Shown: positions 16,637 to 25,848 of the stretch, piece by piece
How positions within the stretch are numbered: position 1 is the stretch's first letter
Layout of the letters: the number at the start of each line of letters is the position of its first letter
Program-made: the position numbers and the translations under genes
Assembly: GCF_005771405.1 (NCBI RefSeq)
Contig: NZ_VAUA01000008.1
Location: 1-64,000 of the forward strand
Length of the DNA: 64,000 nucleotides
Reading direction: 5' to 3'
From: Parasedimentitalea maritima
Lineage (GTDB): Bacteria; Pseudomonadota; Alphaproteobacteria; Rhodobacterales; Rhodobacteraceae
The notes under the pieces: model-generated
What the model was told of the DNA's origin: nothing
The model's database searches: none
Seen by the model: the letters and a program-made list of their open reading frames with translations, nothing else

Positions 16637-18595
16637 ATGCAGGCCGTCTTTGGCGGCGGTTCCGGCGCGGCGCTTCTGTCGTATGACGTCACTGGTACTG
16701 GCGACATTTTGGACACTCTGGAGGAAGCATCTCTCAATGGTCCGGTAGACAGCATCAGCGATGTATTGCTCACTTCACTGCCAAGCAACTCTGTGGTCTT
16801 TTTCACCGACAGCGGCCTGGGCCGTATTACCGCCTACACTATGGACCAGAACGGTGGCTATGCCGGGCAGGACGCCGAACGCGTCGGGCAGGGCACCATC
16901 CTCATTGCGCGTGCCGACATCGCCGGCCAGTCGTTGCTCGTCAGCAGCAACGGCGATAACGGCGTTACAGCCTTCTCGCTCAATTCAAATGGCTAGGCGA
17001 CGGAAACCGCCCAGCTGGGGGCGGCCAATGGGTTGGGGAACTCCATACCCACGGCGCTTGAAGTGATCGAGGCGCATGGCGCGACATCGTTCGACGTGCG
17101 GGCAGCAGGAAGCGGATTGCTGTCGGTGATGCGTCGGGACCAGACCGGGGCGCTCGTGGCGACCGACCATCTGCTGGACACCCTTGGGACACGCTTTGAC
17201 GATGTGCAGGCCCTAGCCAGCCTATCGGCGGATGGCTGGTCTTTTCTGATCGCTGGTGGGTCCGATGACTGGATGAGTCTGTTTATCCTCACGCCGGATG
17301 ATCGACTGGTGCATCTCGACGCGATCGTGCACCAATTGGGTACAGGGCTTGAGAACGTCGAGGCCATCAGCGCTATTGCCGTGGGCGATGAAATCCAGTT
17401 TTTTGTCACCTCAGCCACCGCCAGCGGTGTCAGCCAGTTTACGGTGCCCCTTGAGAATCTGGGCGCAATAATCACCGGAAACGGTGCTTTGGTGGGCACG
17501 GCGGACGGCGATCTTTTACAGACCGGTGCGGGAACCACGGCGCTTACCGGCGGGGCCGGGCGGACACTTTTATGGCAGGCTATCACGATAACACCCTGTA
17601 GATACTGGATTACAACACCCAAGAGGACAGCCTGGATCTGTCCGTCCTGCCTGCGCTCTACACCTTTCCCAGCTAAAGGTGACCGAGGTGGCGGGCGGGA
17701 TCGTCCTCGACTACGGGGTCTGGAGCGTCGAGATATTCTCTCATAGCGGTCAGACCCTGGAGTTGGAGGACCTTTTCGGCCAGAATTTTTCCTGGGCCAA
17801 CCACCTGCTGATCTTCGTGGAGACGCCAGACACCGGCGGGGTGGACAACGTGAAAGGCACTGACGGGTTTGACGTGTCATGAGCGGGGCATGGACGATGA
17901 TCGTCTCGAGGGGGGGGCATCGGCGTGGACACAGCCCAGTATCAACACTACGAAATACTGCGCATGGGCGACGAGACGGTGGTCCGCGACCGGGTGGATG
18001 CTGCCTATGGGATGGAAAACTTTGTCTTCCCCGACCAGAGCGTGGATGTTCATGCCATCACCCAGTTCAACGCCCTAGGGCATATCGCTTCACACGGTGA
18101 TCTCATGATCATCCTGGGAGCAGACATTGCAGCCGGGCTCAGCCACTATCTGATAAGCGGCGCTGCCGAGGGACGCACTTTTATCTTTGCTGCGAGTACC
18201 TATCTGGCCTCGCCACCGATCTGCGGGAAGGCTATGAGACAATCACCACAGCCCAAGTCGGCAGTGCGGCAGAAGATATGCAAGCAGGCAGCGCAGCGTC
18301 GGAACTTTTGGCGGGTATGGATGGTGCCGATACGTTGGCGGGCGGGGCGGGTGCGGATATGTTCGTTTTCTCGGACGGGTTCAGCAATGACATAATCGTC
18401 GATTTTAATGCCATCGAGGCCATAGATACCATCCACCTGAGTGCTGTCGGCCAGTTCACGGACGCCGATGGTCTCTTCGCAAACCACCTAGGCACAGTGC
18501 GGGGGAGTGTCACGGTTACCGCCCGCCCCGATACCCTTACGCTTTGGGGTTTGCACATTGATGATCTGGATGCGAACGACTTTGTCTTTGGCTAG
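16637..18595 (+). pseudogene. Decayed RTX calcium-binding secreted protein
   Basis: Pieces of one RTX protein lie in successive frames. The N-terminal β-rich part (MQAVFGGGSGAALLSYDVTG, SVVFFTDSGLGRITAYTMDQ) runs to a TAG at ~16994. ATETAQLGAANGLGNSIPTA then resumes in the same frame and continues to GGAG near 17565. The frame shifts to LDLSVLPALYTFSQLKVTEV, with further breaks near 17880. QFNALGHIASHGDL...HYLISGAAEGR follows, and the C-terminus has TLAGGAGADMFVFSDGF and ends DANDFVFG. The layout and C-terminus match the upstream M10 protein without its protease domain. At least two stops and three frameshifts make it inactive. The true start is unclear; 16514 is an alternative but overlaps the terminator. 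Confidence 0.85.
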
Positions 18596-18862
18596 GTTCT
18601 GCATGCTCTTTCCAACATTTTTCCTTTTCTGAGCGCAGCTTCAGAAAGTTCGACCACCCTGACTTTGGGCAGGTCAGCATGAGAATGGCGTGGTCGGCCC
18701 ATTGTCCCCTTGCAAACCGCTACAGACTATCGTTCAAGTTTCTAAACGCATGGGCTTCAGTATCCACGCCATGCGAAACTGCATATCGCCGCCTCTGTTC
18801 CTGCGCTGGCATTTTCGCGCGGAGCAATCAGATACCACTCGCTCATTATATAGGAGCACACA

Positions 18863-20605
18863 ATGAACCAGATACTGATAAAGCTGAAACCGCTCGCACT
18901 CCGACTACTTGGCCAAAAGCGCTATCTTGCTCTGCGCGCGCGCGCGTTGCCACTGATCTCATCTTCGTCAGATGTGGCGGCCCAGGAGGCAGCTGCTCAA
19001 GAGCACGACAAGTACAATGCGAAAATCATGGATCAAAGCATCACCTTCAGCATCGTTGTGCCGATCTACAACACGCCGGAGCGCTTCCTACGTCAGTGCC
19101 TTCAATCGGTCTATGACCAGATTTACCCCCACTGGGAACTGATCCTGGTGGATGACAAATCCCCCGCGCCGCACGTGCGCAAAATGATGGAAGAGGCGGC
19201 CGCCAAGACCGACAAGGTAAAGCTCATCTACCGCACCGAGAACGGCAATATCTCGGCTTCGGTGAATTCGGGGCTGAAGGCTGCCACAGGTGACTATTTC
19301 ACCGTGCTCGACCACGACGACATACTCAGCAATGCCGCGCTTTACTGGATGGTGGACGCTCTGATCCAGCACCCCGAGGCCGAGTACCTCTATTCTGACG
19401 AGGACAAGACCGACGAGGGTGGGCAGCGGTTCTTTGGCGCTTTCATCAAGCCCGGATGGTCGCCCGAACTGACGCTTCAGTGCATGTACTCGTGCCATAT
19501 GTCGGTCTATGACCGGGTCAAGGCGCAATCCATCGGCGGCTGCCGAAGTGAGTTTGATGGTGCCCAGGATTTCGATTTCATGCTGCGCTATATCTCCCGC
19601 TTCGGCCAGGTGCACCATGTGGACAAGGTGCTTTACCACTGGCGCGAATGGGAGCAATCCACCGCACAGAACCTTGACGCCAAGCCGGAGGCGTTCTTAC
19701 GCCAGCGCGCGGCACTCAAAGACTATCTGGATGCCAAGAATGAAAGCTACGAGATCGGCGATCACCCTTTGCGTGGGCACCACAAGGTCAGCTTCCAACC
19801 CCGCCGCGATGACAAGGTCTCCATCGTGATCCCAACCGCCAACGGCACGTTGGAACTGGACAGCGGCATCGAGAATAACGCCGACGCTGTTGTCGCCTCG
19901 ATCATCGCGACCTCGACCTATGACAATTACGAAATCGTGCTGGCCCACAACGGCGATCTGAGCGACAGCCAAATGACCGCCTTCGAGGCCGAGCCCCTAG
20001 TGCGGTTGATAGAATACGACGACAGCATGAGCTTCAACTTGGCGGACAAGATCAACCAGGGCGCGGCGGCGGCGGCAGGCGACTACATCCTGTTGATGAA
20101 TGACGACATTCGCGTGATTACCCCGAATTGGCTGGAACTGATGCTGGGCATGGCGCAACGCCCGGGCGTGGGCTGCGTGGGGGCCAAGCTGCTGTTTCCC
20201 AACGGCACGATACAGCACAACGGCGTCTGGATGCGCGGCCACCTTGCTGGGCACATCGACTACGAAGCCGAGCGGCGTTCCATCGGCCATGATCTCAGCG
20301 GGCTTGGCAACCGCAACTGCATCGGCGTCACCGGCGCCTGCAAGATGACCGCCCGCACGGTCTGGGAAGATTTGGGCGGTTACAGCACCACCTTCAGGCT
20401 GAACTACAACGATGTGGACTACTGCTTGCGGCTGCACGAAAAAGGCCTGCGTTCGGTCTGCCTGGGCGATGTTGAGCTTTACCACTACGAAGGCGTCTCC
20501 AAAGAGGGCGGCCCCAGCGTGCTGGACGGAGAGATCGAACTGTTCTTGGATGTCTGGAGCAACCGGGTGCCCGTGGACCCCTATCTGCCAGCAAACCTAG
20601 TCTAG
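18863..20605 (+). CDS. Tandem-domain family 2 glycosyltransferase
   Basis: This 580-residue protein has two GT2 domains. The first (about 55-270) begins FSIVVPIYNTPERFLRQCLQ and carries the DHDD metal site in YFTVLDHDDILS. The second (about 315-560) begins VSIVIPTANGTLELDSGIEN and carries LLMNDDIRVITPNWLELML and the LNYNDVDYCLRLHEKG motif. Two-domain GT2 enzymes of this type build or extend surface polysaccharides. The ATG at 18863 follows TATAGGAGCACACA, a clear ribosome site. It stands alone on the plus strand and ends at a hairpin shared with the convergent methyltransferase gene. Confidence 0.9.
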   Translation: MNQILIKLKPLALRLLGQKRYLALRARALPLISSSSDVAAQEAAAQEHDKYNAKIMDQSITFSIVVPIYNTPERFLRQCLQSVYDQIYPHWELILVDDKSPAPHVRKMMEEAAAKTDKVKLIYRTENGNISASVNSGLKAATGDYFTVLDHDDILSNAALYWMVDALIQHPEAEYLYSDEDKTDEGGQRFFGAFIKPGWSPELTLQCMYSCHMSVYDRVKAQSIGGCRSEFDGAQDFDFMLRYISRFGQVHHVDKVLYHWREWEQSTAQNLDAKPEAFLRQRAALKDYLDAKNESYEIGDHPLRGHHKVSFQPRRDDKVSIVIPTANGTLELDSGIENNADAVVASIIATSTYDNYEIVLAHNGDLSDSQMTAFEAEPLVRLIEYDDSMSFNLADKINQGAAAAAGDYILLMNDDIRVITPNWLELMLGMAQRPGVGCVGAKLLFPNGTIQHNGVWMRGHLAGHIDYEAERRSIGHDLSGLGNRNCIGVTGACKMTARTVWEDLGGYSTTFRLNYNDVDYCLRLHEKGLRSVCLGDVELYHYEGVSKEGGPSVLDGEIELFLDVWSNRVPVDPYLPANLV

Positions 20606-20614
20606 CGTCCTTAT

Positions 20615-20631
20615 GGGGGGATCAGCCCCCC
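20615..20631. terminator. Bidirectional hairpin between convergent genes
   Basis: Six Gs (20615-20620) and six Cs (20626-20631) form a short stem around ATCAG, overlapping the stop codon of the minus-strand methyltransferase. The downstream T-tract (CTCTTGCTTTG) is weak. Confidence 0.5.
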
Positions 20632-21470
20632 TCTTGCTTTGTCATATAGAACAGGCACGACGGGCCGTTGGGCCCGTCCAGATCCTCGAAAGCGACGCGG
20701 ATGTCGTTAAATCCGTTTCGCTCGCACAGGTCGATGATGTCGGGACGCTCCATCCAGTAGTGGGTGTCATCAGGCCCGCCGCAGTAGCTGTCGGCGTGCC
20801 AGGCCTCGTGGTAGCCTCGCTGGTAAAGACGGTAGCTCTGCCCGTCGTGCTCAAGGGTCTTTATCTCACCGAGAAAGGCGCCGCGGCGTGTTTCGTTTTC
20901 GTGCATGATCTCCGGGTCGAAATAGTGTGTCCACAGGATCATCGTCTGACAGCGGCGACCGATCCGATCGAGCACATGCACCGGATTTTGCATGTGATAT
21001 AACACACCGGATGCCAGCACGATGTCAAATTCCGTGTCGGTCTCATGAAGGTATTTCTCAAAATCCCCCAGGAGGAAGCGGCAGCGTTTTAGCTCCATGA
21101 TTTCCTTGGCGATGAGGCATTTCAGATAGGCCTTCTTGTTGGCCTCGATGGCCAGCACGCTCTCAGCACCGCGGGCCTCCAGAAGGGCCGAATGCCCCCC
21201 CTCAAGAGGCCCCAGTTCCAACACGCTTGCCCCCTCAACGAGCCCGTATTGATCAAGCGCCCAGTGCAAGCGCTGATCGGCATGTAGCGCTAAGTTACCC
21301 GCCTCAAGGCCAAGCGCACCGGGAAAGGACCCGGTCCAACCAGAGATTAGGTCCAGAGCGTTTTGAGCGTGGGGGCTGCGGCGCTCGTATTTGCTGTCCA
21401 GACCCTCACGAGGGGGGGCTTCCAGAGGTACCAACCCCAAAAGGCGCCTCAAACGATGCATTCCACGCAT
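20622..21470 (-). CDS. Class I SAM-dependent methyltransferase (polysaccharide locus)
   Basis: This 282-residue protein has a class I SAM-binding core. Motif I is VLELGPLEGGHSALLEARGA (about residues 83-102), then an acidic residue in VLAIEANKKAY and the post-motif FDIVLASGVLYHMQNPVHVL. The C-terminal part carries DTHYWMERPDIIDLCERNGF, typical of methyltransferases that accompany glycosyltransferases in surface-polysaccharide clusters. The substrate is unknown; a sugar hydroxyl is an inference from context. It is convergent with the two-domain GT2 and in line with the 21545-22582 gene, 74 bp away. Confidence 0.85.
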   Translation of the reverse strand: MRGMHRLRRLLGLVPLEAPPREGLDSKYERRSPHAQNALDLISGWTGSFPGALGLEAGNLALHADQRLHWALDQYGLVEGASVLELGPLEGGHSALLEARGAESVLAIEANKKAYLKCLIAKEIMELKRCRFLLGDFEKYLHETDTEFDIVLASGVLYHMQNPVHVLDRIGRRCQTMILWTHYFDPEIMHENETRRGAFLGEIKTLEHDGQSYRLYQRGYHEAWHADSYCGGPDDTHYWMERPDIIDLCERNGFNDIRVAFEDLDGPNGPSCLFYMTKQEGG

Positions 21471-21544
21471 GGGCCGCTCCTTTTACCATTTAACTTGCCC
21501 GCTCCATTTCGCGTAGTTCTCCCGGTTCTGCAACCCCGTCCGGG

Positions 21545-22582
21545 TCAGGACGTGGCCAAATCGGCCTGAACTACGCAGTGATAGGCGATCAGATCGTTCT
21601 CTAGCGCAGCCTCTAGGACAGGCAGGTCGCGCAGCGCATCTGCCAGGGCATGCACCCTGCTTGGAATCTCCGTGCGCGGGACCAGATCAGGGGGCAACCC
21701 CAGCGCCGCAGCAAATGCCGCCTGCCCTCTGGTTGCATTTTCGGCCAGAAGCACGACGTCGAAAGCCGAAAGCACATCAAGGGCTGCCGACAGGTCTGAT
21801 CGTGAACCGCCCTGACCTGGTGTATTCCCAGTCAAAAGCCCCACGAGAGGAGATTCAAGGGCCGCCATCATATCCTTCGGCGCCTGTTTGAGTCGCCGCC
21901 GCACAGCATCGGGTCGGTTGATAGCCACCCCGTCGAAAAGTCCCGCCAGCGGCAGGAACGCGGTATACTCGCGCTCCTCCAGTTGGTTGATGACATGCTG
22001 GTCCAGGTGGCCCAGACTGTCGATCTTCATGGCCAGCGCCGTGAAAGGGTCCGCGACCGAGACCAGCGACAGGAATTGATCGGTCAAGTATCTCTGATGC
22101 GCCCTTATGTGGATGCGCCCTTCGAAATACATCGACGGATAATGGTTCAGGTTGAACAGCTGACTGACGGTTTCCTGCCCGTAAAGATGCACGTCGCGCA
22201 GGCCGTATGCAAAGCGCGGCATCAAGGTGTCGGCATAGGGCGAGGTCGTGGCCAGGGTCGTTTCAAGGCGGAACACCCGCTTTTGCAAATCGTGGTCCGG
22301 CCGGTTACGCCGGAATATCAGCATCCCCGTATCCCCGTCGAGAATTGTCAGATCCTTGATTTCGGCTAAGCCCGGTATGAGCATCTCGTCCAGCACAAAG
22401 GACGTCAAGCCAGTGCCGTGGCGTCCAATACGAATCAAATCGTTTACAACCTCGTGGCAGTCCCCCTCATAAAGCCGCTGGCCGTTTCCCGTCACTCGGA
22501 TGCGCGCCGGGGCTGAAAAACCGTTGGGTACGATATAGCCTTGCAGGTGATTTTGTGCGTCTGTGTGCACGTTGAACATCAT
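21545..22582 (-). CDS. Uncharacterised protein in the polysaccharide cluster
   Basis: This 345-residue protein belongs to no family I recognise. The first ~100 residues look β-rich (NHLQGYIVPNGFSAPARIRV, GDTGMLIFRRNR). The middle is helical with HIRAHQRYLTDQFLSLVSVA and a MKIDSLGHLDQHVINQLEER segment. The C-terminal third (about 250-345) reads LDVLSAFDVVLLAENATRGQ and resembles the hydrophobic strand-helix pattern of a P-loop or sulfotransferase-like fold, without a Walker motif. There is no signal peptide or membrane span. It is probably in an operon with the methyltransferase downstream (74 bp gap). A role in polysaccharide modification is an inference from position only. Confidence 0.7.
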   Translation of the reverse strand: MMFNVHTDAQNHLQGYIVPNGFSAPARIRVTGNGQRLYEGDCHEVVNDLIRIGRHGTGLTSFVLDEMLIPGLAEIKDLTILDGDTGMLIFRRNRPDHDLQKRVFRLETTLATTSPYADTLMPRFAYGLRDVHLYGQETVSQLFNLNHYPSMYFEGRIHIRAHQRYLTDQFLSLVSVADPFTALAMKIDSLGHLDQHVINQLEEREYTAFLPLAGLFDGVAINRPDAVRRRLKQAPKDMMAALESPLVGLLTGNTPGQGGSRSDLSAALDVLSAFDVVLLAENATRGQAAFAAALGLPPDLVPRTEIPSRVHALADALRDLPVLEAALENDLIAYHCVVQADLATS

Positions 22583-22708
22583 GGTTTTGCGGGCCTTTTC
22601 ACAGCCAATTTGTACTGGCAGTTAAACAGGTCTACATGTATAGAGAACCCGGTGCCACGTTGGACGGCGTCAGCTTAAAGCATATATATAAAAAAAAAGA
22701 GGCTATCA

Positions 22709-23947
22709 ATGAGCGAGTTTGGAAATTGTCGTCACTGTGCAGCTCCGCTGACCCTTGAGTTTGCCGATCTTGGTGCGACGCCGGTGTCCAACGACTATCT
22801 AGACGACAGCCAGGTCAAGGGAGGCGAGACCTTCTATCCCCTGCGCGCCTTCGTTTGCCAGACCTGCCGCCTAGTGCAATTGCAGGATTTCGTGGCCTCA
22901 GAAGACATGTTTCGCGATGATTATGCCTACTTTTCCTCTTTCTCCAACACCTGGCTGGCTCACGCCGAGGATTACGCCACCCGCATGACCGACCGCTTCA
23001 ACCTGGGTGCGGACGCCAAGGTGGTCGAGATCGCCAGCAACGACGGCTACCTGCTCCAGTACTTCAAAGGGGTCGGTATTCCCGTGCTGGGAATCGAGCC
23101 CTGTAAATCCGTGGCCGATGCCGCGATCACTGACAAAGACGTGCCAACCGAGGTGCTGTTCTTCGGTGTCGAGACCGCCAAACGCCTGGCCACCGAAGGC
23201 CACAGCGCCGACCTGATGCCTGCCAACAACGTGCTTGCCCATGTGCCCGACATCAACGACTTCGTCGGCGGCTTTCGCGAATTGCTCAAGCTCGAAGGCG
23301 TGGCCACATTCGAATTTCCGCACCTGCTACAACAGATCACCCACAACCAGTTCGACACGATCTATCATGAGCATTTCTCTTATTTGTCCCTGCTGGCGGT
23401 AGAGCGCATTCTCAAGGTCAACGGCATGCGTGTCTTTGATACCGAAAATCTGACCACCCATGGCGGTTCGCTCCGGGTATTTGCCTGCCGTGTCGATGCC
23501 AGCTATGCCGAGACGGAGACCCTGGCCGCCACCCGCGCCGCCGAGGCGGATTTCGGCCTGGACGACGACAAGGTCTATTCCGATTTCGCCGACCAAGTGC
23601 GCCAGACCAAGCACAGCCTGTTGAGCCTGCTGATGGACCTCAAAGGCAAAGGCAAGCGCATCGTAGGCTACGGTGCCCCGGCCAAGGGCAACACGCTTCT
23701 GAATTTCTGCGGCATCGGCCGGGACATCCTTGATTTCACTGTCGACCGTTCGCCTCACAAGCAGGACCGCTATCTGCCCGGCACCCGCCTGCCCATCCAC
23801 GCGCCCGAGGCTATCTTCGAGGCCAAGCCGGACTACGTGCTGATCCTGCCCTGGAACCTCAAGGACGAGATCAAGGACCAGATGGCCGGCATCTCGGATT
23901 GGGGCGGCCAGTTCGTGGTGCCCATCCCCGAGGCTAAGGTGCTCTAG
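22709..23947 (+). CDS. Nucleotide-sugar C-methyltransferase (NovU/TylC3 type)
   Basis: This 412-residue enzyme has the three-part layout of sugar C-methyltransferases. A zinc-binding N-terminus carries C7xxC10 and C50xxC53 (NCRHC, VCQTC). The SAM domain follows with VVEIASNDGYLLQYFKGVG (about 105-123) and the catalytic stretch TIYHEHFSYLSLLAVERIL with its HEH motif. The C-terminal domain carries IVGYGAPAKGNTLLNFCGIG and YVLILPWNLKDEI. Relatives methylate C3 or C5 of NDP-4-keto-6-deoxy sugars. It leads a three-gene plus-strand operon with an epimerase and a reductase, facing rfbG-rfbF, so CDP-4-keto-6-deoxyglucose is the likely substrate (inference). Confidence 0.92.
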   Translation: MSEFGNCRHCAAPLTLEFADLGATPVSNDYLDDSQVKGGETFYPLRAFVCQTCRLVQLQDFVASEDMFRDDYAYFSSFSNTWLAHAEDYATRMTDRFNLGADAKVVEIASNDGYLLQYFKGVGIPVLGIEPCKSVADAAITDKDVPTEVLFFGVETAKRLATEGHSADLMPANNVLAHVPDINDFVGGFRELLKLEGVATFEFPHLLQQITHNQFDTIYHEHFSYLSLLAVERILKVNGMRVFDTENLTTHGGSLRVFACRVDASYAETETLAATRAAEADFGLDDDKVYSDFADQVRQTKHSLLSLLMDLKGKGKRIVGYGAPAKGNTLLNFCGIGRDILDFTVDRSPHKQDRYLPGTRLPIHAPEAIFEAKPDYVLILPWNLKDEIKDQMAGISDWGGQFVVPIPEAKVL

Positions 23948-23952
23948 GCCAG

Positions 23953-24519
23953 ATGGAATTCCACGATACCGGACTGGCAGGCTGCCGTCGCATTGAGCTT
24001 ACCAAGTTGGGAGACGCCCGCGGCTATTTCGCCCGCACCTTCTGCCGCGAGACCTTTTTGGCACGTGGGCTCAACCCCGAGATCAATCAGTCCTCGATTT
24101 CCTTTTCTGCAAAGCGCGGCACTCTCCGCGGCCTCCACTTTCAGGCCGCTCCGGTGATGGAGGACAAGCTGGTGCGCTGCCTGCAGGGCACCATCTTTGA
24201 CGTCATGGTCGATCTGCGTCCGGGCTCGCCCAGCTACGGGCGCTGGTACGGTACCGAACTTGACGCCCAGGCCGGCACCCAGCTTTACGCGCCCCAAGGT
24301 TTTGCCCACGGCTTTCAGGCGCTGACCGAGAACGTGGTGGTGGCCTATAATATCGGCCAAACCTATGTGGCCGAAAAGACCGCCGGGGTGCGCTGGGACG
24401 ATCCCGACATCGGGGTGAACTGGCCCTTGGTCCCCAGTGACCTGTCGCCGCGCGATCAGAACCTGCCCCTGCTGGCCGATCTCGATCCTGTGCAGCTGAT
24501 CCATTTCGAAGATCCGTGA
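23953..24519 (+). CDS. NDP-4-keto-6-deoxyhexose 3,5-epimerase family protein (RmlC-like)
   Basis: This 188-residue cupin-fold epimerase has family landmarks GDARGYFARTFCRETFL, NQSSISFSAKRGTLRGLHFQ with the catalytic His, FDVMVDLRPGSPSYGRWYGT and APQGFAHGFQALTENVVVAY. It differs from the dedicated rhamnose RmlC at 2266-2832 and sits 5 bp after the C-methyltransferase. It therefore probably epimerises the methylated CDP-keto sugar at C5 (or C3/C5). Its stop overlaps the start of the next gene. Single- versus double-epimerase activity cannot be told from the sequence. Confidence 0.88.
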   Translation: MEFHDTGLAGCRRIELTKLGDARGYFARTFCRETFLARGLNPEINQSSISFSAKRGTLRGLHFQAAPVMEDKLVRCLQGTIFDVMVDLRPGSPSYGRWYGTELDAQAGTQLYAPQGFAHGFQALTENVVVAYNIGQTYVAEKTAGVRWDDPDIGVNWPLVPSDLSPRDQNLPLLADLDPVQLIHFEDP

Positions 24520-25424
24520 AGCGGCTTTTGGTCACAGGCGCGCGCGGTTTCGTGGGCCGCCACGTGGTTGCCGCGGGTGCCGCAACCGGTGCCGAGGTTC
24601 ACGCCGTGGCCCGCGCAGCACCCGGAAAGGACCTGCCACAGGGCGAGGGCATCATCTGGCACGCGGCTGACCTTCTCACCCCCGACCAACCGCAAACGCT
24701 GTTGGCTGCTATTCGGCCCAGCCACGTCTTTCATGCGGCCTGGGTGACCGAACATGGCGCCTATTGGAGCGCGCCTGAAAACCTCGATTGGCTAGCTTTC
24801 GGCGCGCGTCTGGCCCGCGCCTGTCTGGAGACGGGTGTCATGCGCTTGGTGGCGGCGGGCAGCTGCGCGGAGTACGCTTGGGGTGCCTCGACGCTGGAAG
24901 AAGGGATCAGTGCCGAAGCGCCGGCCACCTTCTATGGCCAGATGAAACTGGCCCATACCCGGATGCTGGACGCTGTCACAGCAGCCCACGGGCTTTCCAC
25001 CGCCACGGGGCGGATCTTTTTTGGCTACGGACCCCACGAGAACACGGCCCGCATTCTGCCCTACGCCTGCCAACAGCTGGCCAAAGGCGAAGAGGCCGCC
25101 TTTTCCACCGGGGATTTCTACCGCGACTTTATGCATGTGGAGGATTTGGCCGCCGGCATGGTGGCGTTGTTGCAGAGCGATCTGACAGGGGCGGTGAACG
25201 TAAGCAGTGCTGCCCCCCTCAAGCTGGGTGAGATCGTTTCCAGGCTGGGCGAAATCAGTGGCACGCCGGACCTTTTCCGGCTGGGCGCCCGGCCCGACAG
25301 GCCCGACGACGCCGTTTATCTCATCGGCTCCAACGCGCGCCTCAGGACCACCGGCTGGACCCCGTGTATCGATCTGGAAACCGGCCTGCGCCGCACCCTT
25401 GACTGGTGGCGTGACAGGGTCTGA
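24516..25424 (+). CDS. NAD-dependent epimerase/dehydratase family reductase
   Basis: This 302-residue extended short-chain dehydrogenase starts with GTG at 24516, overlapping the epimerase stop (GTGA). The Rossmann motif is GARGFVGRHV (residues 8-17). A serine-containing AAGSCAEYAWG replaces the usual SSSAVYG, and TFYGQMKLAHTRML supplies the YxxxK pair. IFFGYGPHENTARILPYACQ and FYRDFMHVEDLAAGMVALLQ follow. Such enzymes close branched deoxysugar pathways by reducing the 4-keto group. Together with the two genes upstream it fits methylation, epimerisation and 4-reduction. The final stereochemistry is not predictable here. Confidence 0.88.
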   Translation: MKRLLVTGARGFVGRHVVAAGAATGAEVHAVARAAPGKDLPQGEGIIWHAADLLTPDQPQTLLAAIRPSHVFHAAWVTEHGAYWSAPENLDWLAFGARLARACLETGVMRLVAAGSCAEYAWGASTLEEGISAEAPATFYGQMKLAHTRMLDAVTAAHGLSTATGRIFFGYGPHENTARILPYACQQLAKGEEAAFSTGDFYRDFMHVEDLAAGMVALLQSDLTGAVNVSSAAPLKLGEIVSRLGEISGTPDLFRLGARPDRPDDAVYLIGSNARLRTTGWTPCIDLETGLRRTLDWWRDRV

Positions 25425-25848
25425 ACATCGCGCTCACCCGGGTTGCGAAACAGAAGGCTTGGTTATGATCTCCGACGCACTCGAGGTGGTTCAGATCCTC
25501 CGGCTTCATAAACGCCTTGTTCGATATCTAGAAACCAGCGGTAGCTCTGTAACACTGTTCTCCAGAGCCATGCCTGTTCTGTCCAAGCTCGCGGAACGGG
25601 TTTTCGGTGTGCGAGGTCATGGCGGCAACGGTCATTAGTCAGGACGGTCCCGATGGGAAAAATCCGCACCGCGCGGTCAAGCCGGTCTACGGCCCTGACA
25701 AGGCGCGCAGGCCGTCGGGCTGGACGCCCGATCGGTCGCTAAGGGCGGCACGCGAGCAGGAGGTTCTGAGCGGTGGTCAAAACGCGCTTGGCTGCGAGGT
25801 CTTGAGATGTAACCTTGAGTGATCAATGCCCCGTGTCCCGCAGCGCCG
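25425..25848. other. Gene-free convergent spacer
   Basis: About 420 bp separate the plus-strand sugar operon from the rfbG stop. Several short frames exist, such as one at 25463-25669 on the minus strand containing AWTEQAWLWRTVLQSYRWFL, but none has a family I recognise or a ribosome site. It may hold the remnant of a lost gene. I see no IS ends. Confidence 0.4.

Noticed and set aside
15310-16806. 498-codon minus-strand open frame across the protease repeats
   Set aside because: It is antisense to the in-register RTX and 40-residue repeats, and its own repeats merely mirror them.
25463-25669. Short minus-strand frame in the spacer between the reductase gene and rfbG
   Set aside because: No ribosome site, no recognised family, and the neighbouring frames are equally open.
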